Shown piece after piece: positions 1-7,266 of a stretch of 64,000 nucleotides of DNA. Position 1 is the stretch's first letter, and each line of letters starts with the position of its first letter. The stretch is taken from the NCBI RefSeq assembly GCF_024508665.1, contig NZ_JANINP010000007.1, positions 992,001 through 1,056,000 on the forward strand, in the 5' to 3' direction. Below the pieces are notes generated by a model, which saw only the letters and a list, made by a program, of their open reading frames with translations, was not told the origin of the DNA and ran no database searches. The stretch is from Sphingomonas sp. (GTDB lineage Bacteria; Pseudomonadota; Alphaproteobacteria; Sphingomonadales; Sphingomonadaceae). A program made the translations under genes and the position numbers.

Positions 1-679
1 TGGCGAGCCAGCCGCCGAGCGGCGCCGCGAGCAGCCCGCCGATCAGGATACCGAGCGTCTGCAGGGTGAAGGCGGCGAAGCCCAGGGTGAAGATGAACGC
101 CGCCGAGATCGTGGTGGTCAGGAAGAATTCCGCCGTGTTGACCGTGCCGATCGTCTCGCGCGGGCTGGCGCCCTGAACCAGCAGGTTGCTCGTCACCACC
201 GGCCCCCAGCCGCCGCCGCCCGCCGCGTCGAGAAAGCCGCCGACAAGCCCCAGCGGTTCGATTACCTTGGGCGTCCGCGGCTCGACGCGGCCGCGCCAAG
301 CGCGATACAGCAGATAAAGACCGATCGCGCTCAGATAGGTCATCACGAACGGGCGCGCGATCGAGGCGTCGATCGACGACAGCACATAGGCGCCGAGCAC
401 GCCGCCGATCATGCCGGGAATCACCAGGCGCGCGAACAGCCGCCAGTTCACGTTGCGATGCAGGACATGGCTGATGCCCGACGCGGCGGTGGTGAAAGTC
501 TCGACCGCATGGACGCTGGCCGAGGCGACGCGCGGCGGCAGGCCCATCACGCTGATCAACAAAGTCGAATTGATCAGGCCGAATGCCATGCCCAGCGCGC
601 CATCGACCAATTGTGCGGCGAACCCGATCGCGATGAACGGCAGGATCGCCTCGATCGAGGCCAGCGAAACATCGACCAT
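1..679 (-). CDS. TauE/SafE family anion (sulfite/sulfonate) exporter, partial
   Basis: The gene runs off the left edge, so its C-terminus is missing. About 226 residues are visible, starting MVDVSLASIEAILPF. The protein is a polytopic inner-membrane protein with Gly/Ala-rich helices. Two similar halves are apparent: the first carries the segment DGALGMAFGL (residues about 25-34) and the second the related GGFLDAAGGGGWGPV (about 150-164), the inverted duplication typical of TauE/SafE permeases. Family members export sulfite, sulfoacetate or other small anions. It is divergent from cysE, which suggests a sulfur-metabolism role; that link is inference. The start at 679 has a GAGGAG sequence about 12 nt upstream; a TTG three bases further upstream is also possible. 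Family assignment is good; the substrate is unknown. Confidence 0.85.
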   Translation of the reverse strand, partial: MVDVSLASIEAILPFIAIGFAAQLVDGALGMAFGLINSTLLISVMGLPPRVASASVHAVETFTTAASGISHVLHRNVNWRLFARLVIPGMIGGVLGAYVLSSIDASIARPFVMTYLSAIGLYLLYRAWRGRVEPRTPKVIEPLGLVGGFLDAAGGGGWGPVVTSNLLVQGASPRETIGTVNTAEFFLTTTISAAFIFTLGFAAFTLQTLGILIGGLLAAPLGGWLA

Positions 680-840
680 CAACAGCGCAAACTCCTCGCG
701 ATCCTGTCCGTTGCATGACGCGTGGAGCTAATTCCTACAACAAAGATGGGCTTTTGTCCGACGAAGTTGCGACAGGCCGGTTATGGAAATCGTCGGCATG
801 GCGTCCTAGATATAGCGAAATCGGCGAAGGGGACGCGCCA

Positions 841-1530
841 ATGCTTGCTGGCCTCAGGGCTTATCTCGACTCGATTCGGGCGCGCGACCCAGCGCCACGA
901 TCGAATGTGGAAATCCTGCTGTATCCGGGCGTCTGGGCGCTCGGCTATCACCGTATCGCGCATGCTCTGTACAATGCGCGGCTGTTTTTCCTGGCGCGCT
1001 GGGTGAACCATATCGCGCGCTTCTTCACCGCGATCGACATCCATCCCGGTGCCAAGATCGGCAAGTTCTTCTTCATCGACCATGGTTTCACCGTCATCGG
1101 CGAGACGGCGGTGATCGGCGACAATGTCACGATCTATCAGTGCGTCACGCTCGGCGGGACCAATCCGGCCGACGGCGTTGCCGGCAAGCGTCACCCGACG
1201 CTCGAGGACAATGTCATCATTGGCTCGGGCGCACAGATCCTGGGTCCGATCACCGTCGCGACCGGGGCGCGTGTCGGCGCCAATGCGGTGGTGACCAAGG
1301 ACGTGCCGGAAGGCGCGGTGATGGTCGGCATTCCGGCGCGGCCGACGATGGTCGAAGGGAAGGGCGAAAAGCCGTTTCTCGCCTACGGCACGCCGTGCAG
1401 CGAGATGTTCGATCCGCAGACGCAGAAGGTCGAGTTGCTCCGTTGCGAGATCGAGACCTTGCGCAAGCGCCTCGACGCGTTGCTCGCCGAACACGAGCCC
1501 AACCACCTACCGGAGCGTGACCGCGCCTGA
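841..1530 (+). CDS. cysE: Serine O-acetyltransferase
   Basis: Cytosolic enzyme that acetylates L-serine with acetyl-CoA to O-acetylserine, the first committed step of cysteine synthesis. The 229-residue protein has an N-terminal helical segment (NVEILLYPGVWALGYHRIAH, about residues 22-41), then a left-handed beta-helix of hexapeptide repeats from IHPGAKIG to VVTKDVPEGAVMVGIPA. The catalytic segment IDHGFTVIGETAVIGDNV and the loop QCVTLGGT are conserved. The C-terminal part (ETLRKRLDALLAEHE) looks like a short coiled coil. A longer frame opens at 715, but I chose ATG 841: it has a GAAGGGG ribosome site and begins where the family begins. It lies divergent from a TauE-type exporter and its stop overlaps the DUF2794 start. 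The short EpsC-like form fits bacteria outside the Enterobacteria. Confidence 0.93.
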   Translation: MLAGLRAYLDSIRARDPAPRSNVEILLYPGVWALGYHRIAHALYNARLFFLARWVNHIARFFTAIDIHPGAKIGKFFFIDHGFTVIGETAVIGDNVTIYQCVTLGGTNPADGVAGKRHPTLEDNVIIGSGAQILGPITVATGARVGANAVVTKDVPEGAVMVGIPARPTMVEGKGEKPFLAYGTPCSEMFDPQTQKVELLRCEIETLRKRLDALLAEHEPNHLPERDRA

Positions 1531-1874
1531 TGGGAACGGTCACTCCGTTTCCTTTGCAGGGGCGTCAACCGAGCCAGATCGGTTTCGAGCGGCTCGAACT
1601 CAACCGGATTCTCGACCTATATGGCCGCATGGTCGCCGCCGGGCATTGGCGTGACTATGCGATCGAACTTGGCCAAGCCGCGGCTGTGTTCGCCGCCTTC
1701 CGCCGCAGCGCGGAGCGCCCCGAATTCAGGATCGAAAAACGCCCCGATCTGCGCAACCGCCAGGGCATGTGGGCGCTCATCGCCGAACACGGCCAGGTAG
1801 TGAAACGCGGGCATGAACTCGGCCCGGTGCTGGCGCCGATCGAGCGGCGGCTGATGAAGCTGATCGAAGATTGA
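1530..1874 (+). CDS. DUF2794 family protein
   Basis: Small 114-residue soluble protein of a family found mainly in Alphaproteobacteria, with no established function. Recognisable parts are FERLELNRILDLYGRMVAAGHWRDYAI (about residues 19-45), RIEKRPDLRNRQG (about 69-81) and the end VVKRGHELGPVLAPIERRL. Its ATG overlaps the cysE stop (TGATG), so the two are translationally coupled and probably co-transcribed. No signal peptide or membrane segment is seen. The family call rests on the LNxILxLYGRMVAxGxWRDYAI core; nothing in the sequence tells the biochemical role. Confidence 0.85.
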   Translation: MGTVTPFPLQGRQPSQIGFERLELNRILDLYGRMVAAGHWRDYAIELGQAAAVFAAFRRSAERPEFRIEKRPDLRNRQGMWALIAEHGQVVKRGHELGPVLAPIERRLMKLIED

Positions 1875-1908
1875 AGCCGCGCGCGATCTTGGGATGGCGG
1901 TGTCGCGG

Positions 1909-2505
1909 TCACCTGGGATCGGTGTTTGGATGGGAGTCATCAGACCTGCCCCCGCTTGCCGCCGCGATGCCGAACAACCACGCCGCCCCCAGAAACAGCA
2001 GGACGAAAAAGCCGTTCAGCGCGACCAGCCCGACAATGCCGGGCGGTTCATTGCGGCCTGCCGCGGCCGCTACCACGCCGACCAATGCATTGGCGATGGC
2101 CGCCACCGTCATCGCGCGCGCCGCACCCTTTGCCCGGAAGCGGGCCCAAGCCATGCCGCCGAACGCAATGGCGATGACGCCGACGTAAAGCAGGTTGAGC
2201 GGGTTATCCTCGTCGCCGATGATGCCGACCGCTCCGTTGATCCAGAGGAGCAGGAACGCGGCGGCCAGCGCGATCGCCAGGGCGCCGCGATAGGCGGTGT
2301 TGCGCGTCGCCCTTACCGTCACCTCGAACGCGATGCCGACGGCGCCGATCATCGCCGCCGCGAACGCGAAGTCGAAGGGCGTCCAGTTCACTTCCGCCGT
2401 GAAGTGCATTGCCACCAGCGGCAGCAGCAGCAGTGTCGCGGCAAGACTCCACCCTGCGATCCTCCAGGGGTTCGCTCCGCCTCTGCGCTCGATCGCCTTT
2501 GCCAT
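1909..2505 (-). CDS. Conserved multi-pass membrane protein, function unknown
   Basis: 198-residue hydrophobic protein with about five or six predicted membrane helices. It begins MAKAIERRGGANPWR, then a helix from about 16 to 33, followed by the polar stretch AEVNWTPFDFAF and further helices, with the loop WINGAVGIIGDEDNP in the middle. The C-terminal tail is polar. I recognise the general family (small uncharacterised membrane proteins with a VNWxxFDF motif) but not a function. The start at 2505 has GGAGA eight bases upstream; an ATG at 2519 lacks a good site. It is divergent from the membrane-bound winged-helix regulator that begins at 2593, so the 87-bp gap probably holds both promoters and the regulator may act on this gene (inference). 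Confidence 0.75.
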   Translation of the reverse strand: MAKAIERRGGANPWRIAGWSLAATLLLLPLVAMHFTAEVNWTPFDFAFAAAMIGAVGIAFEVTVRATRNTAYRGALAIALAAAFLLLWINGAVGIIGDEDNPLNLLYVGVIAIAFGGMAWARFRAKGAARAMTVAAIANALVGVVAAAAGRNEPPGIVGLVALNGFFVLLFLGAAWLFGIAAASGGRSDDSHPNTDPR

Positions 2506-2592
2506 CGTCTCGTCTCCATGCTTGAATAGGGCATGATCCTGACGGACTCGCCGGTCAGCGGCATGAGCAACTCCTGAGGTTTCGCTGAAAAA

Positions 2593-3669
2593 ATGGCGTC
2601 CGGCAGCTTTCGCTTCGACCGTTTCGAGCTCGACCCGGCCCAGCGCCGGCTGTCGCGCGATGGCGTCACGGTCGAGCTCAACGCACGCTATTTCGATGCG
2701 CTCGTCCTGTTGCTGCGGGAAAGCGGCAAGCTCGTCACCAAGAATCGCTTTCTGGGGGAGGTGTGGCGTGGGGTGCCGATCACCGACGAAGCCTTGACCC
2801 AATGCGTCAAGACATTGCGGCGGCAACTCGGGGACGATGCGAGCAATCCGCGCTTCATCGAGACGATTCCCAAACACGGCTATCGCTTCGTAGCGCCGGT
2901 CGAGTGGGTGGAACAGGCAAGTATCGAGCCGGTCGCGACGACCGGGATGCCGGCAACCCCGCCCTATGCGTGGCGCGATTTCGTGTTGCTCGGCGGCGCT
3001 GGAACGATCGGGGCGGCTATTGCCGGCGCAATCGCCGGGCTGTTCTACGGCTTCGTCGCCGCGTCGCAGCCGCCGGAGTCCGGGGGCGGGGCGTCGGTGC
3101 TGTTCGTGCTGCTGTGGCTGACCATCGTCGTGGCGCTGGTCGGCGGTGCCGGCGTGAGTTTCGGGATTGCCGCGGCCGGGTTCGCCCGGCGCGGTTGGTC
3201 GATCATCCTCGGCGGCGCGCTTGGCGGCATGGCGATCGGCGGCATGGTCAAATTGCTAGGCCTCGATGCGTTCAGCTTGCTGCTCGGCCGTTCGCCCGGA
3301 GGCATCGCCGGCGCGCCTGAGGGATTGTTGCTCGGCGGCGCGGTGGGGCTCGGCGCGTGGCTGGCGGGCCGGAAGCGATCGACCTCGATGCGACGCAGGA
3401 TCGCTATCGCCGGGTTGGCCGGTGCGGCGGGAGGCGTTCTGGTGCCGCTATCGGGCGGAAGGTTGATGGGCGGCAGTCTCGACTTGCTGGCGCGAACCTT
3501 TCCCGGCTCGCATCTGCGGCTCGGTGAGCTGGGGAGAGTGCTGGGCGATCACGACTTCGGTCTGGTCACACAACTCGTGACGGGGGGAGCCGAAGGCGCG
3601 CTGTTCGCCGCGTGTATCGTGGGGGCGCTCTTCCGGGCGTGCGATCGGCTCAACGTCGCGCTTGACTAA
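2593..3669 (+). CDS. Winged-helix transcriptional regulator with polytopic membrane domain
   Basis: 358 residues. The N-terminal 105 residues form an OmpR/ToxR-type winged helix: FRFDRFELDPAQRRLSRDG, a recognition-helix region ITDEALTQCVKTLRRQLGDD and the wing FIETIPKHGYRFVAPVEW. A linker of about 20 residues follows. The rest (about 130-355) is Gly/Ala-rich with some five to seven membrane helices, without a large periplasmic sensor. CadC/ToxR proteins usually have one helix and a periplasmic domain, so this arrangement is different: the sensing part must lie within the membrane or in short loops. No receiver domain or kinase is nearby. GAGG lies 13 nt upstream of the ATG. Its stop codon lies in the left arm of the palindrome that precedes the next gene. 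Confidence 0.85.
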   Translation: MASGSFRFDRFELDPAQRRLSRDGVTVELNARYFDALVLLLRESGKLVTKNRFLGEVWRGVPITDEALTQCVKTLRRQLGDDASNPRFIETIPKHGYRFVAPVEWVEQASIEPVATTGMPATPPYAWRDFVLLGGAGTIGAAIAGAIAGLFYGFVAASQPPESGGGASVLFVLLWLTIVVALVGGAGVSFGIAAAGFARRGWSIILGGALGGMAIGGMVKLLGLDAFSLLLGRSPGGIAGAPEGLLLGGAVGLGAWLAGRKRSTSMRRRIAIAGLAGAAGGVLVPLSGGRLMGGSLDLLARTFPGSHLRLGELGRVLGDHDFGLVTQLVTGGAEGALFAACIVGALFRACDRLNVALD

Positions 3670-3720
3670 CGCATAACTGGATGGTTATGGGTTCAATCCA
3701 TAGCCAGTGAGTTATGCGTT
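3668..3720. promoter_or_regulatory. Palindromic operator at the arsR-type start
   Basis: Perfect 11-bp inverted repeat AACGCATAACT (3668-3678) and AGTTATGCGTT (3710-3720). Inside it is a second, imperfect pair, GGTTATGG (3683-3690) and CCATAGCC (3698-3705). The element ends three bases before the ATG at 3724, which has no ribosome binding site. It is the natural autoregulatory site for the ArsR-type repressor; as RNA it could also close the 3' end of the gene before it. Confidence 0.7.
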
Positions 3721-3723
3721 TTC

Positions 3724-4047
3724 ATGCCGACACCACACGATCTCATTTTCAGCGCTCTTGCGGATCCCACGCGTCGTGGAATTTTCGAGCGGCTGTGCCG
3801 GGGCGGCGAGCAGACCGTTGGCGGACTGACGGCGGCAGCGGGCGTCTCGCAGCCGGCGGTGTCCAAGCATCTCGGCGTGCTGAAAAAGGCCGGGCTGGTG
3901 CTCGACCGGCATGAGGGGCGGCAAACCCACTACACGGCGCAGCGGCAGGCGCTCGCGCCACTGGTCGACTGGACCAGCCAGATGACCGAATTCTGGGAAA
4001 GCCGGTTCGACGATCTCGATGATTTGCTGAAAAGGATGGACCAATGA
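3724..4047 (+). CDS. ArsR family winged-helix regulator
   Basis: 107-residue DNA-binding protein: MPTPHDLIFSALADPTRRGIFERL, helix-turn-helix VGGLTAAAGVSQPAVSKHLGVLKKAGLV (about residues 32-59), wing DRHEGRQTHYTA. It has no metal-binding cysteine cluster; its single Cys is in helix 2. That fits the non-metal subgroup paired with SRPBCC proteins rather than an arsenic sensor. The ATG overlaps the promoter palindrome and has no Shine-Dalgarno, so the mRNA may be leaderless or nearly so. Its stop overlaps the SRPBCC start (ATGA at 4044). It probably represses its own four-gene operon; the signal is unknown. Confidence 0.9.
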   Translation: MPTPHDLIFSALADPTRRGIFERLCRGGEQTVGGLTAAAGVSQPAVSKHLGVLKKAGLVLDRHEGRQTHYTAQRQALAPLVDWTSQMTEFWESRFDDLDDLLKRMDQ

Positions 4048-4454
4048 CGACGACCTCGACCGAAACGCGTTCCGTCGTGATCGAGCGCGATTTCGCGCAC
4101 GCGCCGGACAAGATCTGGCGCGCGCTGACCCAGCCGCACCTGATCGCGGAATGGCTGATGAAGAACGATTTCGTGCCAACGCTCGATCATCGCTTCACGT
4201 TGACCGGCGATTGGGGATCGGTCGATTGCAAGGTCCTCGAGATCGAGCCGCAGCGGGCGCTCGCCTATAGCTGGGACGCGATGGGGCTGGAGAGCGTCGT
4301 CACCTGGACGCTGACGCCGTCGGCCGCCGGCACGCATGTGCGGATGGAGCAGGCCGGTTTCCGCCCCGATCAGCAGCAGGCCTTCGCCGGTGCCAAGTTC
4401 GGCTGGCAGAAATTCCTCGCCAATCTGGACGAGGTGGTGGCGCGGATCGACTGA
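4044..4454 (+). CDS. SRPBCC (AHSA1/START-like) domain protein
   Basis: 136-residue single-domain protein of the Bet v1-like fold. Typical parts are the opening strand VVIERDFAHAPDKIWRALTQPHLIAEWLMKNDF, the middle DWGSVDCKVLEIEPQRALAYSWD and the C-terminal helix GAKFGWQKFLANLDEVV. Such proteins bind hydrophobic ligands or act as Hsp90-activator-like folds; genes of this type very often follow an ArsR regulator, as here, with a 4-bp overlap. The ligand cannot be read from the sequence. Cytosolic, no signal peptide. Downstream are a two-helix membrane protein and a DUF1801 protein at short spacing, probably in the same transcript. Confidence 0.9.
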   Translation: MTTTSTETRSVVIERDFAHAPDKIWRALTQPHLIAEWLMKNDFVPTLDHRFTLTGDWGSVDCKVLEIEPQRALAYSWDAMGLESVVTWTLTPSAAGTHVRMEQAGFRPDQQQAFAGAKFGWQKFLANLDEVVARID

Positions 4455-4487
4455 TCGGCGCGCGTTCGATCATTAAGGGAGGAAGAG

Positions 4488-4715
4488 ATGAACGGGAATT
4501 CGGGTCTCCGGCAATTTCACCGCTGGACGTCGATCGTCTTCACGGCGGCGGTGATCTTCAACACGATCATGCTCGTGATCGGCCGGCAGGCGACATGGGT
4601 TGGGCTGACGGCGCTTTTCCCCTTGATCCTGTTGATGTTAACCGGTCTCTACATGTTCGCGCTGCCTTATCTGGCGAAGAGCCGCACCCCGTCGCGCGCA
4701 AGCGACGTCGCCTGA
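4488..4715 (+). CDS. Small two-helix membrane protein
   Basis: 75-residue protein with two strong membrane helices, about residues 15-31 (IVFTAAVIFNTIMLVIG) and 37-59 (GLTALFPLILLMLTGLYMFALPY), and a short polar C-terminus. GGGAGGAAGAG lies just before the ATG, an excellent ribosome site. It sits 33 bp after the SRPBCC gene and 18 bp before the DUF1801 gene, so it is probably the third gene of the ArsR-led operon. I do not recognise a function. Confidence 0.8.
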   Translation: MNGNSGLRQFHRWTSIVFTAAVIFNTIMLVIGRQATWVGLTALFPLILLMLTGLYMFALPYLAKSRTPSRASDVA

Positions 4716-4733
4716 GGATCGAAAGGAAGAACG

Positions 4734-5132
4734 ATGACCACGGCCGAAGCGGGCGCCAAATCGCCGTCCGAATTGATCGACGATCGGGTCGCGTCGCTGG
4801 ACGACTGGCGCGGGGCCACGCTGGCCAGGATCCGTGCCTTGATCCACGAAGCGGAGCCCGATGTCGTCGAGGAATGGAAATGGCGCGGCGTGCCGACCTG
4901 GTACGCCAACGGCAAGATCGTCTGCACCGGCGAGACCTACAAGAACGCGGTCAAGACCACCTTCGCCAAGGGCGCGGCGCTCGACGACCCGAAGGGATTG
5001 TTCAACTCGAGCCTGGACGGAAATGTCCGCCGCGCGATCGACTTTCACGAGGGCGACACGATCGACGCGGAAGCATTCAAGGCACTGGTCCGCGAAGCGG
5101 CGGCGGCGAACGCGAGCAGCAAGAAGGGCTGA
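4734..5132 (+). CDS. DUF1801 domain protein
   Basis: 132-residue cytosolic protein of the DUF1801 (YdhG-like) family. Typical parts are LDDWRGATLARIRALIHEAEPDVVEEWKW (about residues 21-49), the middle GVPTWYANGKIVCTGETYKNAVKTTFAKGAAL and the end EGDTIDAEAFKALVREAAAAN. The fold is small alpha/beta; no enzyme activity is established for the family. A GAAAGGAAG ribosome site precedes the ATG. In this genome it closes the ArsR-SRPBCC-membrane protein operon; DUF1801 and SRPBCC proteins are frequent companions in such clusters, which points to a shared but undefined task. Confidence 0.88.
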   Translation: MTTAEAGAKSPSELIDDRVASLDDWRGATLARIRALIHEAEPDVVEEWKWRGVPTWYANGKIVCTGETYKNAVKTTFAKGAALDDPKGLFNSSLDGNVRRAIDFHEGDTIDAEAFKALVREAAAANASSKKG

Positions 5133-5225
5133 TCGCCTTCCCCCGGTCGCGGATTGACTCCACGCATTGTCGTGCAATCGTCATTCGATCCGGCCATAAA
5201 GGCCGGAAACATGGGGAGAATGTCG

Positions 5226-5744
5226 ATGCCCGCAGTCAGCACCTGCCTCGCGCCGTCATGCCGTAACCAGGTCGAGGGCAGTGTGGCCACTTGTCCGACT
5301 TGCGGCGGAAAAATGCGGACGCCCCGGACGGTGAGGGTCGCGGGCTGGGTGTTGCTGGTGTGCGGCGTCTTCCTCGCCGGGTTCATGAGCTATCTCTGGT
5401 CCGTGCTCGCGCCCTCGATGGCGCATCCTGGCGCCACCACGGGCGGCACCACCTTCACCGGCACCGCGGAGCAGGCACAGACGATCTTCACCGTATTCGC
5501 CGCCGTGATCGTGTTCGGGCTCGGCTCGATCGCTTATGGCTTGTGGATGATCGTCACGGGTCGGCGCAGCATCGCCATGATGATCGGCGTGCTGGTCCTC
5601 GCCGCGGTGTTGATCGCGATTAGCTGGCGCGCGATGGCGGTGCTGCCGGCTGAGGTGCCGGAGAACGATCACGCTTTTGCTAGGAAGTCGCCTCGCTTAT
5701 CTAGCTCGCTTCGGGGGTATTTTCGGGGGGGCAGTTATGCGTAA
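5226..5744 (+). CDS. Zinc-ribbon membrane protein, function unknown
   Basis: 172-residue protein. The N-terminus has four cysteines (CLAPSC, then CPTC before GGKM) arranged as a small zinc ribbon on the cytosolic side. Three hydrophobic segments follow: about residues 37-58, 78-101 and 108-128. The region between the first two (APSMAHPGATTGGTTFTGTAEQ) is polar and probably periplasmic. Two upstream in-frame ATGs exist at 5211 and 5220; 5226 has the best-spaced GGGGAGA. A GC hairpin (5190-5206) lies in the leader. The last eight bases overlap the start of the following secreted peptidase gene. Function not recognised. Confidence 0.7.
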   Translation: MPAVSTCLAPSCRNQVEGSVATCPTCGGKMRTPRTVRVAGWVLLVCGVFLAGFMSYLWSVLAPSMAHPGATTGGTTFTGTAEQAQTIFTVFAAVIVFGLGSIAYGLWMIVTGRRSIAMMIGVLVLAAVLIAISWRAMAVLPAEVPENDHAFARKSPRLSSSLRGYFRGGSYA

Positions 5745-7257
5745 CTTGATCGTGGCGATCGGGATGATCCTGACAATGGCTTCCCCGACCCGGGCCGAGT
5801 GGCGACAAGCGCGAACCGACCATTTCATCTTGACGATCGACGACACGGAGAACGGCGCACGCGATTTCGCGATCCGGCTAGAACGATTCGATGCGGCATT
5901 ACGCAAATTGTATAATGTCGGGAGCAGCGGAGAGAGGCTTCGTCCGATCACGATATACGCGTTCGGTAATGATCTGTTCAATGCAACGTGCCGCTGCCCC
6001 GGGGCACTGGCCTATTACAAGCCACGCGCCGGTGGTTCGTTCATTCTGACGCAGTTTGTGCCCAACGTCGATCGCAAGGCGAAGATCGGCGGGTGGAGCA
6101 CGCAGGCGTTACTGCTGCATGAATATACGCATCATTTCACTTTCTCGAATTTCCCGATTGCCTATCCGATGTGGTTTCAAGAGGGTTTCGCTGAATTCAA
6201 TGCCAACAGCAGCTTCGAGGATGATGGGTCGATCATCATCGGTTATCCGGCCAATTATCGCGCCGAAGGGCTCCAGAACGGCGGCGACTTTCTGTCGATG
6301 AAGCGTTTGCTCGCACCGGAGCGGTTCGGCTATCCGGATGGTGATACGCTCTACGGTCGCGGTTGGCTCCTTACCCATTATCTAATGCTCAACCCGGCGC
6401 GCAGCGGTCAACTCGCCACCTATCTCTCCGAAATGAACAAGGGCGTTCCAAGCCTGGAAGCTGGACAGAAGGCGTTTGGCGATCTGAAAAAGCTCGACGC
6501 TGAACTCGACGCCTATCGCAGGAGGTCTCTGTTCGCGCCGTTGCGCGTCTCGCCGAGCGGCCCGATCACCGTTACGGTGGCGACGATGAGTCCGGGAACA
6601 GGCGCGATGCTGCCGACCTACGCATTAATGCTCGACGGGGTGGAGAAAGACCGTCGGCTTGGAATCGCGATGACGGCGGAAGGAATTGCTAAACGATATC
6701 CGGACGATGCGGTCGTACAGGCTGAACTCGCTGAAATCGAATATATGGCTCAGCGGTACGATAGGGCCGACTCTGCTGCAGATCGCGCGCTCGCGATTGA
6801 CCCCAAGAACATCTCGGCTCTGGTGCGCAAAGGACAGGTCGCCGTGGTACGGGCGAACGTCGCCAAGTCTAAAGATGGAGCAGTGTGGAACGCCGCTCGC
6901 GGATGGTATCTGAAGGCTAACCGGATCGACCCCAATCGGGTGATGCCACTTTATCTCTATTATCGCAGTTTCGTCGCGGCAAAAGAAAAGCCATCTGTCA
7001 GCGCGGTCAACGCCTTACGCCGGGCAATGGTGCTCGCGCCGGAAAGCACAGGCATCGCATTGGCGCTAGGTCGGCAGATGCTGCTCGATGGCGACGCAGC
7101 CTTCGCGCGCAGATTGTTCGAACCAATTGCGTTCGCACCGCATGGAATGCGCGAAAAGAACACGCCCCTGGCGGTTATCAAGCTGATCGATGCCGGCAAG
7201 ATCGATGAGGCCAAAGCGCAACTGAGCGACGACAAGAATAACGACGATTCCGAGTGA
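5737..7257 (+). CDS. Secreted HExxH metallopeptidase-like protein with TPR repeats
   Basis: 506 residues. A signal peptide (MRNLIVAIGMILTMASPTRA) is cut near residue 20. The peptidase part carries HEYTHHF at residues 128-134, a zinc-binding HExxH, and WFQEGFAEF at 147-154, which supplies the third (Glu) ligand, as in gluzincin/MA-clan peptidases. The C-terminal half (about 290-500) is helical with TPR-like units, for example AELAEIEYMAQRYDRADSAADRALAIDPKNISALVRKG. The protein should act in the periplasm or outside. The first in-frame ATG is at 5677, but 5737 has a G-run ribosome site and starts the signal peptide. Codon use looks less GC-biased than the neighbours (many AT-ending codons), which may mean recent acquisition. 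Substrate unknown. Confidence 0.85.
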   Translation: MRNLIVAIGMILTMASPTRAEWRQARTDHFILTIDDTENGARDFAIRLERFDAALRKLYNVGSSGERLRPITIYAFGNDLFNATCRCPGALAYYKPRAGGSFILTQFVPNVDRKAKIGGWSTQALLLHEYTHHFTFSNFPIAYPMWFQEGFAEFNANSSFEDDGSIIIGYPANYRAEGLQNGGDFLSMKRLLAPERFGYPDGDTLYGRGWLLTHYLMLNPARSGQLATYLSEMNKGVPSLEAGQKAFGDLKKLDAELDAYRRRSLFAPLRVSPSGPITVTVATMSPGTGAMLPTYALMLDGVEKDRRLGIAMTAEGIAKRYPDDAVVQAELAEIEYMAQRYDRADSAADRALAIDPKNISALVRKGQVAVVRANVAKSKDGAVWNAARGWYLKANRIDPNRVMPLYLYYRSFVAAKEKPSVSAVNALRRAMVLAPESTGIALALGRQMLLDGDAAFARRLFEPIAFAPHGMREKNTPLAVIKLIDAGKIDEAKAQLSDDKNNDDSE

Positions 7258-7266
7258 GTAGGGCCC

